DNA of 64,000 nucleotides, from contig NZ_AEWF01000002.1 of assembly GCF_000190415.1 (NCBI RefSeq), forward strand, positions 248,001 to 312,000. Direction: 5' to 3'. Both the position numbers and the translations under genes were made by a program. The notes below the pieces were generated by a model. It did not search any database. It had not been told where the DNA came from and saw only the letters and a program-made list of their open reading frames with translations. Below, in pieces: positions 34,445 to 43,866 of this stretch. Source of the DNA: Candidatus Odyssella thessalonicensis L13. Lineage in GTDB: Bacteria; Pseudomonadota; Alphaproteobacteria; Paracaedibacterales; Paracaedibacteraceae. Positions within the stretch are counted from its first letter, which is position 1. Every line of letters starts with the position of its first letter.

Positions 34445-34796
34445 GCGTTATGTCTTCTTTTTTAGCTGTATTTAAAGAGATTATAATATTTGTGCTAAAA
34501 TTTTAAGAAAGATTTTTTATTTTGCAAGAGATGGCTTGCACTTAATTGGATCGTTGCCACAATAAAACTGATAAATGAAAAGGAAGGGGCTTTTACTTTG
34601 CACTAAAGTTTCATGATTTGCCCTTATAAAGCTGGAAATTAAAGCAGATTTCTGAGAAAATATGATAGAATGCTAAGACTCATCTGATTTAGATTGGAAA
34701 CTGAAGCTCAGGCAAGAGCTTCAGTGATTAATACCTACTGCCTAATAAATACCGAGTAGGAATCGGGTAGCAATTAAAGCAGGACTAAATAAATTT
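34445..34796. other. Intergenic region, 352 bases
   Basis: AT-rich gap between two leftward genes, PAP2 and trxA. Its only clear element is the 34700-34725 hairpin, a probable trxA transcript end. The PAP2 promoter should lie between that hairpin and 34445. No gene was seen. Confidence 0.4.
34700..34725 (-). terminator. Hairpin after trxA
   Basis: A perfect 10-bp stem (ACTGAAGCTC/GAGCTTCAGT) with a 6-base loop lies about 70 bases after the trxA stop. Reading leftward it is followed by only a short T-run (TTTCC), so termination may be weak. Confidence 0.5.
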
Positions 34797-35117
34797 TTAA
34801 AGAGCAGATTCAATCCACTCAATAATTTTGCCTTTTGGATGAACGCCCACCTTAGTTGAAAAAGCTTGTCCGTCTTTAAATAATGTAAGCGTTGGAATGC
34901 TTCTTACACCTAATTGAGCTGGGGTATTAGGATTTTCATCGATATTCATTTTAACGATCCTAACTTTATCTCCCATCTCATTGGCTACTTCTTCGAGAAT
35001 GGGAGCGATCATTTTACACGGACCACACCATTCTGCCCAAAAATCTACCAGAACAGGAACCTGAGACGCCAACACATCGGCTTGGAACGTGCTGTCAGAA
35101 ACTTGTTGTAAAGCCAT
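34797..35117 (-). CDS. trxA: Thioredoxin
   Basis: A 106-aa thioredoxin with the active site [11 protein letters not shown] (Cys31, Cys34), then the cis-proline region [10 protein letters not shown]. It reduces protein disulphides in the cytoplasm. There is no signal peptide. It is monocistronic, with its own upstream AT-rich promoter region. Confidence 0.97.
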   Translation of the reverse strand: MALQQVSDSTFQADVLASQVPVLVDFWAEWCGPCKMIAPILEEVANEMGDKVRIVKMNIDENPNTPAQLGVRSIPTLTLFKDGQAFSTKVGVHPKGKIIEWIESAL

Positions 35118-35256
35118 TTTTATACCCTTCGTTAGTTGAAATGTTAATTATTATATTTATAGCATATAAAGGAAAGGGTTCGTAGCGTAAAAATTGTAAA
35201 GGCCAGGCATCTTTAGGGAGAGACAATACAGTTGTGGGATTAGCATTTCCCTGAGT

Positions 35257-36105
35257 TTAATCTGCCTTTGTGGTGCTGAAATCTTTTAAAATTCTTGCTA
35301 ATTCAATATAATTCTCAAGCGCAAGCTCTTCTGCGCGGGCAGTCACAGCAACATTGGCCGCCTGAATTTGATCCTCAGTTAATACGGCACTCAAAGACGA
35401 TCGAATCATTTTACGTCGCTGGCCAAAGGCAGCATGGGTGATTTTCTCTAAATAAGGGAGTAAAGCCAGATCCTGTTCTGAGAGAACCTTGGGAACAAGG
35501 TGCACAATTGAAGACTTGACCTTAGGCGGAGGAGAAAAAGCCCCTGGGGGCAAATCAAATACTTTGGTTGGCTGAGTAAGGTATTGGGCTAAAACTGTGA
35601 GGCGCCCATAATCTGCTGTTTTTGGCTGGGCCACAATCCGAAGAGCTACTTCCTTTTGAAACATTAAGGTCATAGACACGATATTATCAAGGCAATGAAG
35701 CCATCTAATCAATAATTGTGTTCCCACATTATAAGGCAAGTTAGCAACAATTTTAATTGGGCGGCTAGGAAGAAGATCTTGCGGCGAGATCGTCAAAGCG
35801 TCAGCTTGAATGATTTGTAGCTTTCCTTCGGCCGCATCCACCAGTTCCTTGAGCGCAATAATGCAACGAGGATCATGCTCAATCGCTACCACTTCTTGCG
35901 CCCCTGCTTCTAAAAGTGCCCGCGTAAGTCCTCCTGGGCCTGGACCTATTTCTAGGACCGTAACCTCTTTTAAGCATCCGGCTGAACGAGCGATCTTGCG
36001 GACAATCTCCATATTGAACAAAAAATTCTGGCCAAGACTTTTCTTGGCCATTAATCCATATTGCTCAACAGTCGCTTTTACTGTGGCGAGATGATCTAAT
36101 CTCAA
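35257..36105 (-). CDS. rsmA: 16S rRNA A1518/A1519 dimethyltransferase
   Basis: Methylates two adjacent adenines in helix 45 of 16S rRNA late in 30S assembly (KsgA). The 282-aa protein has KKSLGQNFLFN at the start of the core, SAM motif VLEIGPGPGGLTRALLE, and the catalytic motif IVANLPYNVGTQLL (NLPY). Its start overlaps the surA stop by 4 bases (ATGA), so the two are coupled. pdxA, which usually lies between them, is missing. Confidence 0.96.
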   Translation of the reverse strand: MRLDHLATVKATVEQYGLMAKKSLGQNFLFNMEIVRKIARSAGCLKEVTVLEIGPGPGGLTRALLEAGAQEVVAIEHDPRCIIALKELVDAAEGKLQIIQADALTISPQDLLPSRPIKIVANLPYNVGTQLLIRWLHCLDNIVSMTLMFQKEVALRIVAQPKTADYGRLTVLAQYLTQPTKVFDLPPGAFSPPPKVKSSIVHLVPKVLSEQDLALLPYLEKITHAAFGQRRKMIRSSLSAVLTEDQIQAANVAVTARAEELALENYIELARILKDFSTTKAD

Positions 36106-37373
36106 AGCTTAAGTGTCCTTCTTGCCCATTCATCTTTAGCTTCAATGTGAGCGCTACTCATTAATTTTTGCATTTCACGGGCAGCTTGGCGCCCAAATCG
36201 CTCTTGCTCTAAATTGCTTAAAATATCATCTTTTGTATGGACAATTGGTTTGGGCTCACGCTTATCGCATACATAAGTAACAATCAAGCCATTGGGTGTC
36301 ATGACCGGCTGCGCACATTTGCCAGAAGGGACATTCTTTAGGAGTTTTCGGAGTTGTTCTGGGATATTTGCCCAGCTGACATGAGGAGTGTTCTGGACTG
36401 CTGCACTGCAATCTGCCGCCTTTCTAGAAAAATCTTGGGGTGTTTTACAGGCCATAACCTCTTGGATCTTTGGGGCTAAAGCCTCTATTTCCTCAGGAGA
36501 TGAGTCCGGTGTTATCGGGAAGACTGCTTGCGTAAAACTAATCTCTACCTCGCCGTGACCTCTCTGTTCAGCATGGCGAATATCTCTAACCTTGATTATT
36601 TTATAACCATCTCTAACTTTTATCGGAGCGGATACTTCTCCAATAGCCAGCTTGGAGAGCTGAGCCGCTATTTCGGGCTCCACTTGAGCGTTACTTTTCC
36701 AGCCCAAATCTCCGCCTTTAGCAGCAGAGGTGCTCTTTGACAGCTGTTGTGCTAGCACTTCAAACTTTGCACCGGCTTTAAGGTCTGCCACCAAGGAGGA
36801 AGCTGTTGTTGCCAGCTGAGCTTCTTGGCTTTTATCACGTGCAATTAAAGAAATCTCAGATAATAAGTATTCTTTTGTGATTTTATCGTTGCTCATTTTT
36901 TGTAAGGCACGTTCTGCTTCAGCTTCAGAAACGAAAACAACCGGTGCATACTGTTGGCGGATGTAGCGTGCCCAGGCAATCTGTGCCTTCATACGAGACG
37001 CCAGGGTTTCTTTTGAGATGCCATTGGTCCTAAGTAAGTTGATAAGTTGCTCTAAGGTCATCTTGTTCTCTTTTGCCATTTCGGTTAGAGCACTATCGAC
37101 TTCCTTGGAGCTCACTTCAATTTTCTTAAGCTTAGCGGCCTGTAATTGCAGACGCTCTTGGACAAGCGAATTTAATATTTCTGCTTTTTGAGTTTCACCC
37201 ACATTAACTTGGCCGCCTGCGGAAAATGTTACTAACTTAATGCGCTGGTTTAAGTCATGTTGAGTGATGGGGTCTTTGTTGACTATCAATAGGATTTTTG
37301 AGCCAGCATCTGTCTGCGCAAAGCAAAGTGATGTCAAGGCAAAGATTGATAATAAGCGTAAGCAGTTGATCAT
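36102..37373 (-). CDS. surA: Periplasmic peptidyl-prolyl isomerase SurA
   Basis: Chaperone for outer-membrane proteins. The 423-aa protein has a signal peptide (INCLRLLSIFALTSLCFAQ), a SurA N-terminal domain (about 25-165), one good parvulin domain (GGDLGWKSNAQVEPEIAAQL) and a second, degenerate parvulin-like part with the TPNGLIVTYVCDKR ending. LptD is a main SurA client, which explains the nearby lptD. Here it is divergent from lptF rather than downstream of lptD as in most alphaproteobacteria. Confidence 0.92.
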   Translation of the reverse strand: MINCLRLLSIFALTSLCFAQTDAGSKILLIVNKDPITQHDLNQRIKLVTFSAGGQVNVGETQKAEILNSLVQERLQLQAAKLKKIEVSSKEVDSALTEMAKENKMTLEQLINLLRTNGISKETLASRMKAQIAWARYIRQQYAPVVFVSEAEAERALQKMSNDKITKEYLLSEISLIARDKSQEAQLATTASSLVADLKAGAKFEVLAQQLSKSTSAAKGGDLGWKSNAQVEPEIAAQLSKLAIGEVSAPIKVRDGYKIIKVRDIRHAEQRGHGEVEISFTQAVFPITPDSSPEEIEALAPKIQEVMACKTPQDFSRKAADCSAAVQNTPHVSWANIPEQLRKLLKNVPSGKCAQPVMTPNGLIVTYVCDKREPKPIVHTKDDILSNLEQERFGRQAAREMQKLMSSAHIEAKDEWARRTLKL

Positions 37374-37539
37374 AAGGTATCCTTTATGAGTTCAGATAAA
37401 GAACTGTATTTTAATGTCAAAATAGTGTAATTATTGTCTTATGTCTAGTAAATATGCTGATATCATTCAAGATTATAGATTCTAGGTTGTAAGGAATTTC
37501 GATTTTCCTATTGGTTCAGGGTATATCAGGAAAGAGTTA

Positions 37540-38655
37540 ATGGGGCGCATTTTTTCCCGTCATATTTTTACTCATGTAGCGTTAACGACGGTTATCTTGA
37601 CCTTTGTGCTCGTATTCGGAGCATGGTTAACCCAGTCTTTGCGTTTTATTGAAGTCATTATTGAAAAAGATGTGTCTGTTAACCGTTATCTGTCAATGGT
37701 TTGGTTGCTATTGCCTGATTTAACCTCTGTTGTGCTTCCTATCTGCACCTTGTTGGCCACAGTTTATATTATCTACAAGTTGACTGCAGATAATGAAATG
37801 GTTGTCTATAAAGCGATTGGTCTGAGTAATCTTCAAATCGCTACCCCATTTATTGTTTGGGGATTATTGATGACAATAGCCTGTGGCATTTTAAATAATT
37901 ATTTAGGGCCTAAATCAAATGAGCAGTTTTATGGCATCCGTAATGAAATTGCTCGAGAGTTCTCAGCAGGACTGTTGAGAGCCGGTTCCTTTAATAAGCT
38001 TAGAGATACTGTGATTTATGTAGGAAGCCATACGGAATCAGGGCTTCTTGAAGGAATCTATATTCATGAGCGGGAACGACACGGAGTACCGGGGTTTACT
38101 ATTTTTGCGCAGCACGGTTTTTTGCAAGAAGAAGGCGGCCACAATATCCTTTATTTATTTAATGGGAATAGGCAATCAGCTTCTTCCTCGACTAGCAGTC
38201 CCACAATTGCCTATTTTAATGAATTCAAATATGATATTAATGTTCATCGTGAAGTGGTAGCGAAGGTTAAGCTTCATACAACGTATGGCTTCTCTCAGTT
38301 AATAAACCCTCCTGCAGAAATTAGTGAGACGGCCCGTATAAAAATGCTAATTGAGGCCCATAAAAGAATTATTAATCCTTTATTTGTTATCACCTTTGTA
38401 TTACTGGCAGCAATGATTCTTCTTACAGGCCAACAGCATCGCCGCGGACGATGGAAGCAGATTCTATCAGCAGTGGGAGGCGCTTTGCTTCTGGAGCTGG
38501 TGGTGATTACCTTGCTCAATAGTCTATCGAAGAACCAATATGCAGTGTTAATGAGTTATTCCATGCTTGGTTTCTGTATTGCTCTAGGGTTGGGAGTGCT
38601 CATTAAGCCAGAATGGCTGTCAAATTTACTAAGAAGGTTGAATCATGTTAGCTGA
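37540..38655 (+). CDS. lptF: LPS export ABC transporter permease LptF
   Basis: Inner-membrane permease that, with LptG and LptB, extracts LPS for transport across the envelope. The 371-aa protein has the YjgP/YjgQ layout: three N-terminal membrane helices, a periplasmic beta-jellyroll (about 120-265), and three C-terminal helices. IFSRHIFTHVALTTVILTFV opens the protein. It overlaps lptG by 11 bases. Confidence 0.92.
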   Translation: MGRIFSRHIFTHVALTTVILTFVLVFGAWLTQSLRFIEVIIEKDVSVNRYLSMVWLLLPDLTSVVLPICTLLATVYIIYKLTADNEMVVYKAIGLSNLQIATPFIVWGLLMTIACGILNNYLGPKSNEQFYGIRNEIAREFSAGLLRAGSFNKLRDTVIYVGSHTESGLLEGIYIHERERHGVPGFTIFAQHGFLQEEGGHNILYLFNGNRQSASSSTSSPTIAYFNEFKYDINVHREVVAKVKLHTTYGFSQLINPPAEISETARIKMLIEAHKRIINPLFVITFVLLAAMILLTGQQHRRGRWKQILSAVGGALLLELVVITLLNSLSKNQYAVLMSYSMLGFCIALGLGVLIKPEWLSNLLRRLNHVS

Positions 38656-39748
38656 TTACTGGCAGTCAACAATAAATCGGTATTTTTCGAGAATTTTTTT
38701 AGTCTGGATTGCAGCGATAACTGCCATCGTTATCTTTGTTATTAGTCTTATTGATATCGCAGAGTTTAGTCGGCGTACCATCTCTTCAACCCGTGCTGGG
38801 TTTGCCGAGATTATTCAGATGGTTTGCCTTAAAATCCCTAATCATATTCAGTTATTATTGCCCTTCATTGTTTTGATAGCGGCCATTATTTGTTTGTCAC
38901 GTCTTAATAAAACTCAAGAAATTGTAGTGGCAAGAGGATTCGGGATTTCCATCTGGCAGATCGCTTCAGGGCTATGTTTAGTTATCGTGACCCTAAGTGT
39001 ACTGGTGCTAGTAGTTATCAACCCCTTAGCAGCTGTTATGAGTCACAAGCAGGAGCAAATGGAGCAGCGAATATTTTCTGGTCGGGATGTCGCCGTTACC
39101 GTTCTAGAAGATGGGGTGTGGATTCGCGAAAATACTGCTGATCGCAGTAGTATAATTAATGCCCAAAAACTTATGGTCGGCCGCAAGGGATTCGAGAATA
39201 TCTCTTTTCAGAATTTTTCAGCAGATTATAACTTTGTCGAACGTATTGATGCGAAGGCAGCCTATATAAAAAATAAGATGTGGTATCTTAAAGATGTAAC
39301 TGTATACCCTAATCGCCACGAACGATATCATCAAGAAAGTCTCCAGATTAAAACAGATTTATCCTTCAATAAAATCTTAAATAGTAACTTGGAGCCTAAA
39401 TATATTTCTTTTTGGATGTTGCCTGATTATATTGAGCGCTTAGAAAAGTCAGGCTTATCAAGCCTATCCTATCGTATGTATTGGCATTCCTTTTTCGGCA
39501 GGATTGGTTTTATGATAGCCCTTATATTTCTGGCGGCCGCCTTCACTATTCGGCCTGTTCGTCAGGGTTATACAACCTTATTAACTGTTCTGGCCCTAGC
39601 CAGTGGTTTAGCTTTACACTTCTTTAATGATATCGTTTATGCTTTAGGCTTGGCGCGACGCTTGCCGATATTAGTCGCTGTATGGGCGCCGGCTATCACA
39701 GTTATGTTGCTCAGCGCAACATTGATATTGCACTTAGAAGAAGGCTGA
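38645..39748 (+). CDS. lptG: LPS export ABC transporter permease LptG
   Basis: Second permease of the LptB2FG complex. The 367-aa protein has the same six-helix plus periplasmic domain layout, with WQSTINRYFSRIFLVWIAA at the N-terminus and a C-terminal block GRIGFMIALIFLAAAFTIRP typical of LptG. It overlaps lptF, and lptD follows 41 bases later. Confidence 0.92.
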   Translation: MLADYWQSTINRYFSRIFLVWIAAITAIVIFVISLIDIAEFSRRTISSTRAGFAEIIQMVCLKIPNHIQLLLPFIVLIAAIICLSRLNKTQEIVVARGFGISIWQIASGLCLVIVTLSVLVLVVINPLAAVMSHKQEQMEQRIFSGRDVAVTVLEDGVWIRENTADRSSIINAQKLMVGRKGFENISFQNFSADYNFVERIDAKAAYIKNKMWYLKDVTVYPNRHERYHQESLQIKTDLSFNKILNSNLEPKYISFWMLPDYIERLEKSGLSSLSYRMYWHSFFGRIGFMIALIFLAAAFTIRPVRQGYTTLLTVLALASGLALHFFNDIVYALGLARRLPILVAVWAPAITVMLLSATLILHLEEG

Positions 39749-39789
39749 GGCTTAATAGGAATTAATATAGTCTTAATTTCTAAAGAGCC

Positions 39790-42096
39790 ATGCCTATTTT
39801 TCGTTTCTTTTTACTGATATCCTGCGCTTTGTCTGCCAGTGTTAATGCTCAACCAGAAACTACTGCTCAATCTGCAAAAAATACCACTTTAAAAGTTCCG
39901 GCTTTTTTACAGTCTGAACAGATTGAGTATGATGATACCAATCAAGTGGTTACGGCTTTAGGAAATGTGTTTGTGGCTCAAGATTCACAATTGCTACATG
40001 CAGATAAGGTTCAATATTTTAAGCTGCAGGACAAAATTGTGGCCACAGGGCAAGTGTGGCTAAGAGATTCTGAAGGAAATTATTCCTTTGCCGACCACCT
40101 TGTCCTGTCCAATAAAATGGCTGATGGTTTTGTAGAAAATGTTAAAATTCTTATGGTTGATCAATCCCGTTTAGCAGGCAACCGTGCCAAACGGTATGAA
40201 GGAAAACGAGTCGTCTTATGGCAAGGTGTATATTCACCGTGTGACGTATGCAAGGCTGACCCTGAAAAAGCGCCGTTATGGCAGTTAAAGGCAGACAAGA
40301 TTATTCATAACCAGGAAATTAAGATGGTTCAATATCATCATGCTTGGATGGAGTTTTTTGGGTGGCCAATTTTCTATGTGCCTTACTTTTCCCATCCTGA
40401 TCCTGCAGTTAAGCGTAAGACTGGATTCTTGATGCCAATTTATAGTCATAGTAATGATTTAGGCTATAGTGTAACTGTTCCTTATTTCATTGCCAGTGCG
40501 CAGAATCATGATTTTACTCTCTTTCCTACATTTACCTCAAAGCAAGGGGTGATCCCGGCCTTCGAGCACCGCTATCACTTTGATAATGGCGAATATGTCA
40601 TGCATGGTAGCTATGCGAATAATACCACCACTGGGTTTGCTTCAAATTATAATCCCAATAATTATGGGCGTGCAGGCCACCATCGTTGGCATTATTTTAT
40701 GAGGGCCCGATATGATATTACGCCTGAGCTTCTGTTTACCCTCGATGTTCAAAGGGCCAGCGACTTAACCTATCTTAAACGCTTTCCCGTTCTTCCTCGA
40801 GGAAGCGTTGATCCATTTGCCTCTAGTACAGCCTTAACGACTACGGCAGCTTTGGAGCGTTTTCGCCCTGAAAGTTACGGTGTTATTCGCTCTTATGTGT
40901 TTCAAGCGGATAGACAGAAAACAGTGCCTGTGGTTCTGCCTTTAATTCAATACTCTCATGAAACTTTGCCGGGTAGCTATGGTGAAACATGGATGGCGGA
41001 TTTTAATTTTTTAAATTTGTATCGTGATAAAGCCATTATTGGGAGTTCAGCTGAATCTATGGTTCGGGGGTCGCTCGGACTAGGAGGACAGGTCCCTTAT
41101 GTGTCTCCGTGGGGAGATGTATGGTCTTTGAAAGCTTATATGCGTGGGGATCTTTACTATATTAATGGCTATGAGGTAAAAGCCAACCAAAAGTTAAAAG
41201 ATAAAACTCAAGGGCGTTACTATCCCCAAGCATCGCTAACCTGGCGCTATCCTTTCCTCAGTATTAACCCCCTTATGCATTGGATCTTAGAACCAGCGGC
41301 TATGCTTACAACCTCTTCAGTAGGAGGTAATTTTATTGAAATTCCCAATGAAGATACGCCCGTTGTCATCGTGGATACGACGAACATATTTCTAGCTAAT
41401 CGTTTGTATGGTATTGATCGCATTGACTCTGGCCATCGCTTTGTTTATGGATTTAATTCACAACAATTATTTAGGGACTCTCGCAGATTTAATTTATTCT
41501 TGGGGCAGAGTGTTCGGATAGACAAAAACCAGGTTCTGCCATTAAGATCGGGAGAAGATCGTAAAGCGTCCAATTTTGTTTCCGGTATCCAAATTGTGCC
41601 AGTTAAGTGGTTAGATATAAGATCACGAGCCATGTTCAATCGTAGGACTTTGCGCGTAGATGTTGCAGAGTCATCGGCTACCATTAAGTCAGCATGGTTA
41701 AATGGAAGTCTGGGGCACACTTTTTATAATAAAAATTTTGCTATAGATAATAAGCGGATCTCTCAATTAGTATGGGGTGTCAGCTCGGGTCAGTACCGCG
41801 GTTTTTCCTTAAGCTACAGTGAAATTCGTAACTTATATAGCCGACAATCTGTGCGAATTTTGAATCGCTCTATATCTTTACGCCATACTAATGAGTGCTT
41901 GGTGACGACATTCTCTGTCATCCGAACCGGCTTCCGAGATCGGGATTTAAGGCCAGATACTAAGATCCTCTTACAATTGGATTTCAAAAATTTAGGAACT
42001 ATCTACCCTGTCAATATCAGTAATATTGGCGGGCTACGTCGAGCGCCTGTTCCTCAAACGGTAAATGGGCCTCAAAGCGGTGGGCAGTTAAATTAG
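39790..42096 (+). CDS. lptD: LPS-assembly protein LptD
   Basis: Outer-membrane beta-barrel that inserts LPS into the outer leaflet with LptE. The 768-aa protein has a signal peptide (MPIFRFFLLISCALSASVNA), an OstA/LptA-like N-terminal domain (about 40-150, IEYDDTNQVVTALGNVFVAQ), the marker GVYSPCDVCKADPEKAPLW, then a long C-terminal barrel. Its place behind lptFG is the standard alphaproteobacterial order, so this organism probably makes LPS. Confidence 0.94.
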   Translation: MPIFRFFLLISCALSASVNAQPETTAQSAKNTTLKVPAFLQSEQIEYDDTNQVVTALGNVFVAQDSQLLHADKVQYFKLQDKIVATGQVWLRDSEGNYSFADHLVLSNKMADGFVENVKILMVDQSRLAGNRAKRYEGKRVVLWQGVYSPCDVCKADPEKAPLWQLKADKIIHNQEIKMVQYHHAWMEFFGWPIFYVPYFSHPDPAVKRKTGFLMPIYSHSNDLGYSVTVPYFIASAQNHDFTLFPTFTSKQGVIPAFEHRYHFDNGEYVMHGSYANNTTTGFASNYNPNNYGRAGHHRWHYFMRARYDITPELLFTLDVQRASDLTYLKRFPVLPRGSVDPFASSTALTTTAALERFRPESYGVIRSYVFQADRQKTVPVVLPLIQYSHETLPGSYGETWMADFNFLNLYRDKAIIGSSAESMVRGSLGLGGQVPYVSPWGDVWSLKAYMRGDLYYINGYEVKANQKLKDKTQGRYYPQASLTWRYPFLSINPLMHWILEPAAMLTTSSVGGNFIEIPNEDTPVVIVDTTNIFLANRLYGIDRIDSGHRFVYGFNSQQLFRDSRRFNLFLGQSVRIDKNQVLPLRSGEDRKASNFVSGIQIVPVKWLDIRSRAMFNRRTLRVDVAESSATIKSAWLNGSLGHTFYNKNFAIDNKRISQLVWGVSSGQYRGFSLSYSEIRNLYSRQSVRILNRSISLRHTNECLVTTFSVIRTGFRDRDLRPDTKILLQLDFKNLGTIYPVNISNIGGLRRAPVPQTVNGPQSGGQLN

Positions 42097-42381
42097 AAAC
42101 GAGGGATAGCTAAGGAGTTATACTTTGTATTTGCCGAGTAAACTCTATGAGCTTCCACTTAGTCCTACTTAAACAATAATAGAGTACTCCTAAAGAAGCC
42201 TATTAAAGACGCTCTCAACACCCGAGTTGAACTCTAAAAACTGATTGCCAATAAATAAATTGAAGAAGAGGTATTGCCTGTACGGTTGGGGAAAGGCTAG
42301 GGGCTCAATATGTGAGTTAAGCTTGATTAAAATGATAACTTTTGACTGGGCGACAATTAAAAAATCAGCTAGGTTATAAAT

Positions 42382-43656
42382 ATGAACCTTTTTTTTAAGA
42401 AAACACATAAGCGCCGTAAAGATATCTTTGCTTCTATTGACTTAGGTAGCAACAAAATCTGCTGTGCTATTGCCCGGGTGGATGAGCGTGCCAGTGGTGA
42501 TACGTTACGGGTTATTGGCGTCGGGCATCAGCATTCACAAGGCATCCGAAATGGCATTATCACTGATCTGGAAGCTCTGGAAGACTCGATCTTGAATGCA
42601 GTCCATACGGCAGAACAAATGGCTAAAGAGACCTTGGATGCAGTCTATGTTAGCATATCTGCAGCAACGGCCCGTTCTCATACCTTAGATGTTGAACTGG
42701 CCTTGGGTAATGGTCCTGTCGACAATAATCATATACGGCAACTGCTGGTCATGGGACGGCAGGCCTTTCAGAAAGAGGATCAGCAGATAGTTCATGTGTT
42801 ACCGGTAACATATGCTTTGGATAGCGAATTTGGCATCCGAGATCCACGAGGGTTATTTGGTAAAAAGTTGATGGCGAGTCTCCATATTGTTTCTATTGCT
42901 AACGGGGTCATGCAGAATATCACCAATTGCATTGATCGCTGTCATTTAGGGGTGGCGGGATTTGTAGTTGCGCCCTATGCTTCAGGTTTAGCTACGCTCG
43001 ATGAGGATGAATTATCCTTAGGCGTTACAGTAATCGATCTGGGAGGCAGCAGCTGTGGTGTCGCTTCCTTTCTTGATGGTGCTTTAGTTCATGTGGATAG
43101 CATCCCCATTGGCGGAGCGCATATAACCAATGATATTGCGCGGGGCTTGTCAACGCCGCTCTCCCAAGCAGAACGCTTAAAAACCTTATATGGTACAACT
43201 ATTACGTCGTCTTCAGATGAACGCGAAAGCATTATTGTGCCGCAATTAGGGGAAAGCAAGATAACAGCTACTCATCAAGTGCCAAAGTCGTTGCTTGTCC
43301 ATATTGTTAGAGCCCGAGCCGAGGAAATGTTGGATCTAATCTGGAAAAGATTGCAGTATTCAGGCATGGATCGCATTGTCGGACAGCGAATTGTTCTGAC
43401 AGGGGGAACAAGTCAGTTACCTGGAATCCGTGAGCTAGCTTCACAAAAGTGGCAAAAGCAGATCCGAGTGGGCAGTCCTATCGGATTTCATGGCGGGGGA
43501 GATTTTGTTTCCACACCAACATTTGCCACCTGTGGCGGGTTGCTTAAGTTTGCCATGCGTGACTTTATGAGTGAAGATCATGCGGTCTTGGCAAAACCTG
43601 TTGTGGGAGATAACTTGCTTCAACGGGTGGTTGGCTGGATAAGGGAAAACCTTTAG
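42382..43656 (+). CDS. ftsA: Cell division protein FtsA
   Basis: Actin-like protein that tethers FtsZ to the membrane. The 424-aa protein has the nucleotide-binding motifs ASIDLGSNKICCAIARV, TVIDLGGSSCGVASF and IVLTGGTSQLPGI, and ends with an amphipathic membrane-targeting helix (NLLQRVVGWIRENL). Neither ftsQ nor ftsZ flanks it: lptD is upstream and an RNA methyltransferase downstream, so it is detached from the usual dcw cluster. Confidence 0.94.
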   Translation: MNLFFKKTHKRRKDIFASIDLGSNKICCAIARVDERASGDTLRVIGVGHQHSQGIRNGIITDLEALEDSILNAVHTAEQMAKETLDAVYVSISAATARSHTLDVELALGNGPVDNNHIRQLLVMGRQAFQKEDQQIVHVLPVTYALDSEFGIRDPRGLFGKKLMASLHIVSIANGVMQNITNCIDRCHLGVAGFVVAPYASGLATLDEDELSLGVTVIDLGGSSCGVASFLDGALVHVDSIPIGGAHITNDIARGLSTPLSQAERLKTLYGTTITSSSDERESIIVPQLGESKITATHQVPKSLLVHIVRARAEEMLDLIWKRLQYSGMDRIVGQRIVLTGGTSQLPGIRELASQKWQKQIRVGSPIGFHGGGDFVSTPTFATCGGLLKFAMRDFMSEDHAVLAKPVVGDNLLQRVVGWIRENL

Positions 43657-43866
43657 CTCTTATACGCGCTGGGGTATGTGATGGTTATCCAGTCTCTGAT
43701 ATTCATACCATAAAGCATTCTCAAATCAGCTCGGATGAAAATAAGCTGAAAGGCTTGACACCTAACTTTAAATTAGCGAATTTATTGTGATGAACTAGAT
43801 TAAGCTTGATAATGTTTCATCACGCTAAGTTGGCTGCAATATATCTTTCCCTAAGGAAAACAAATA

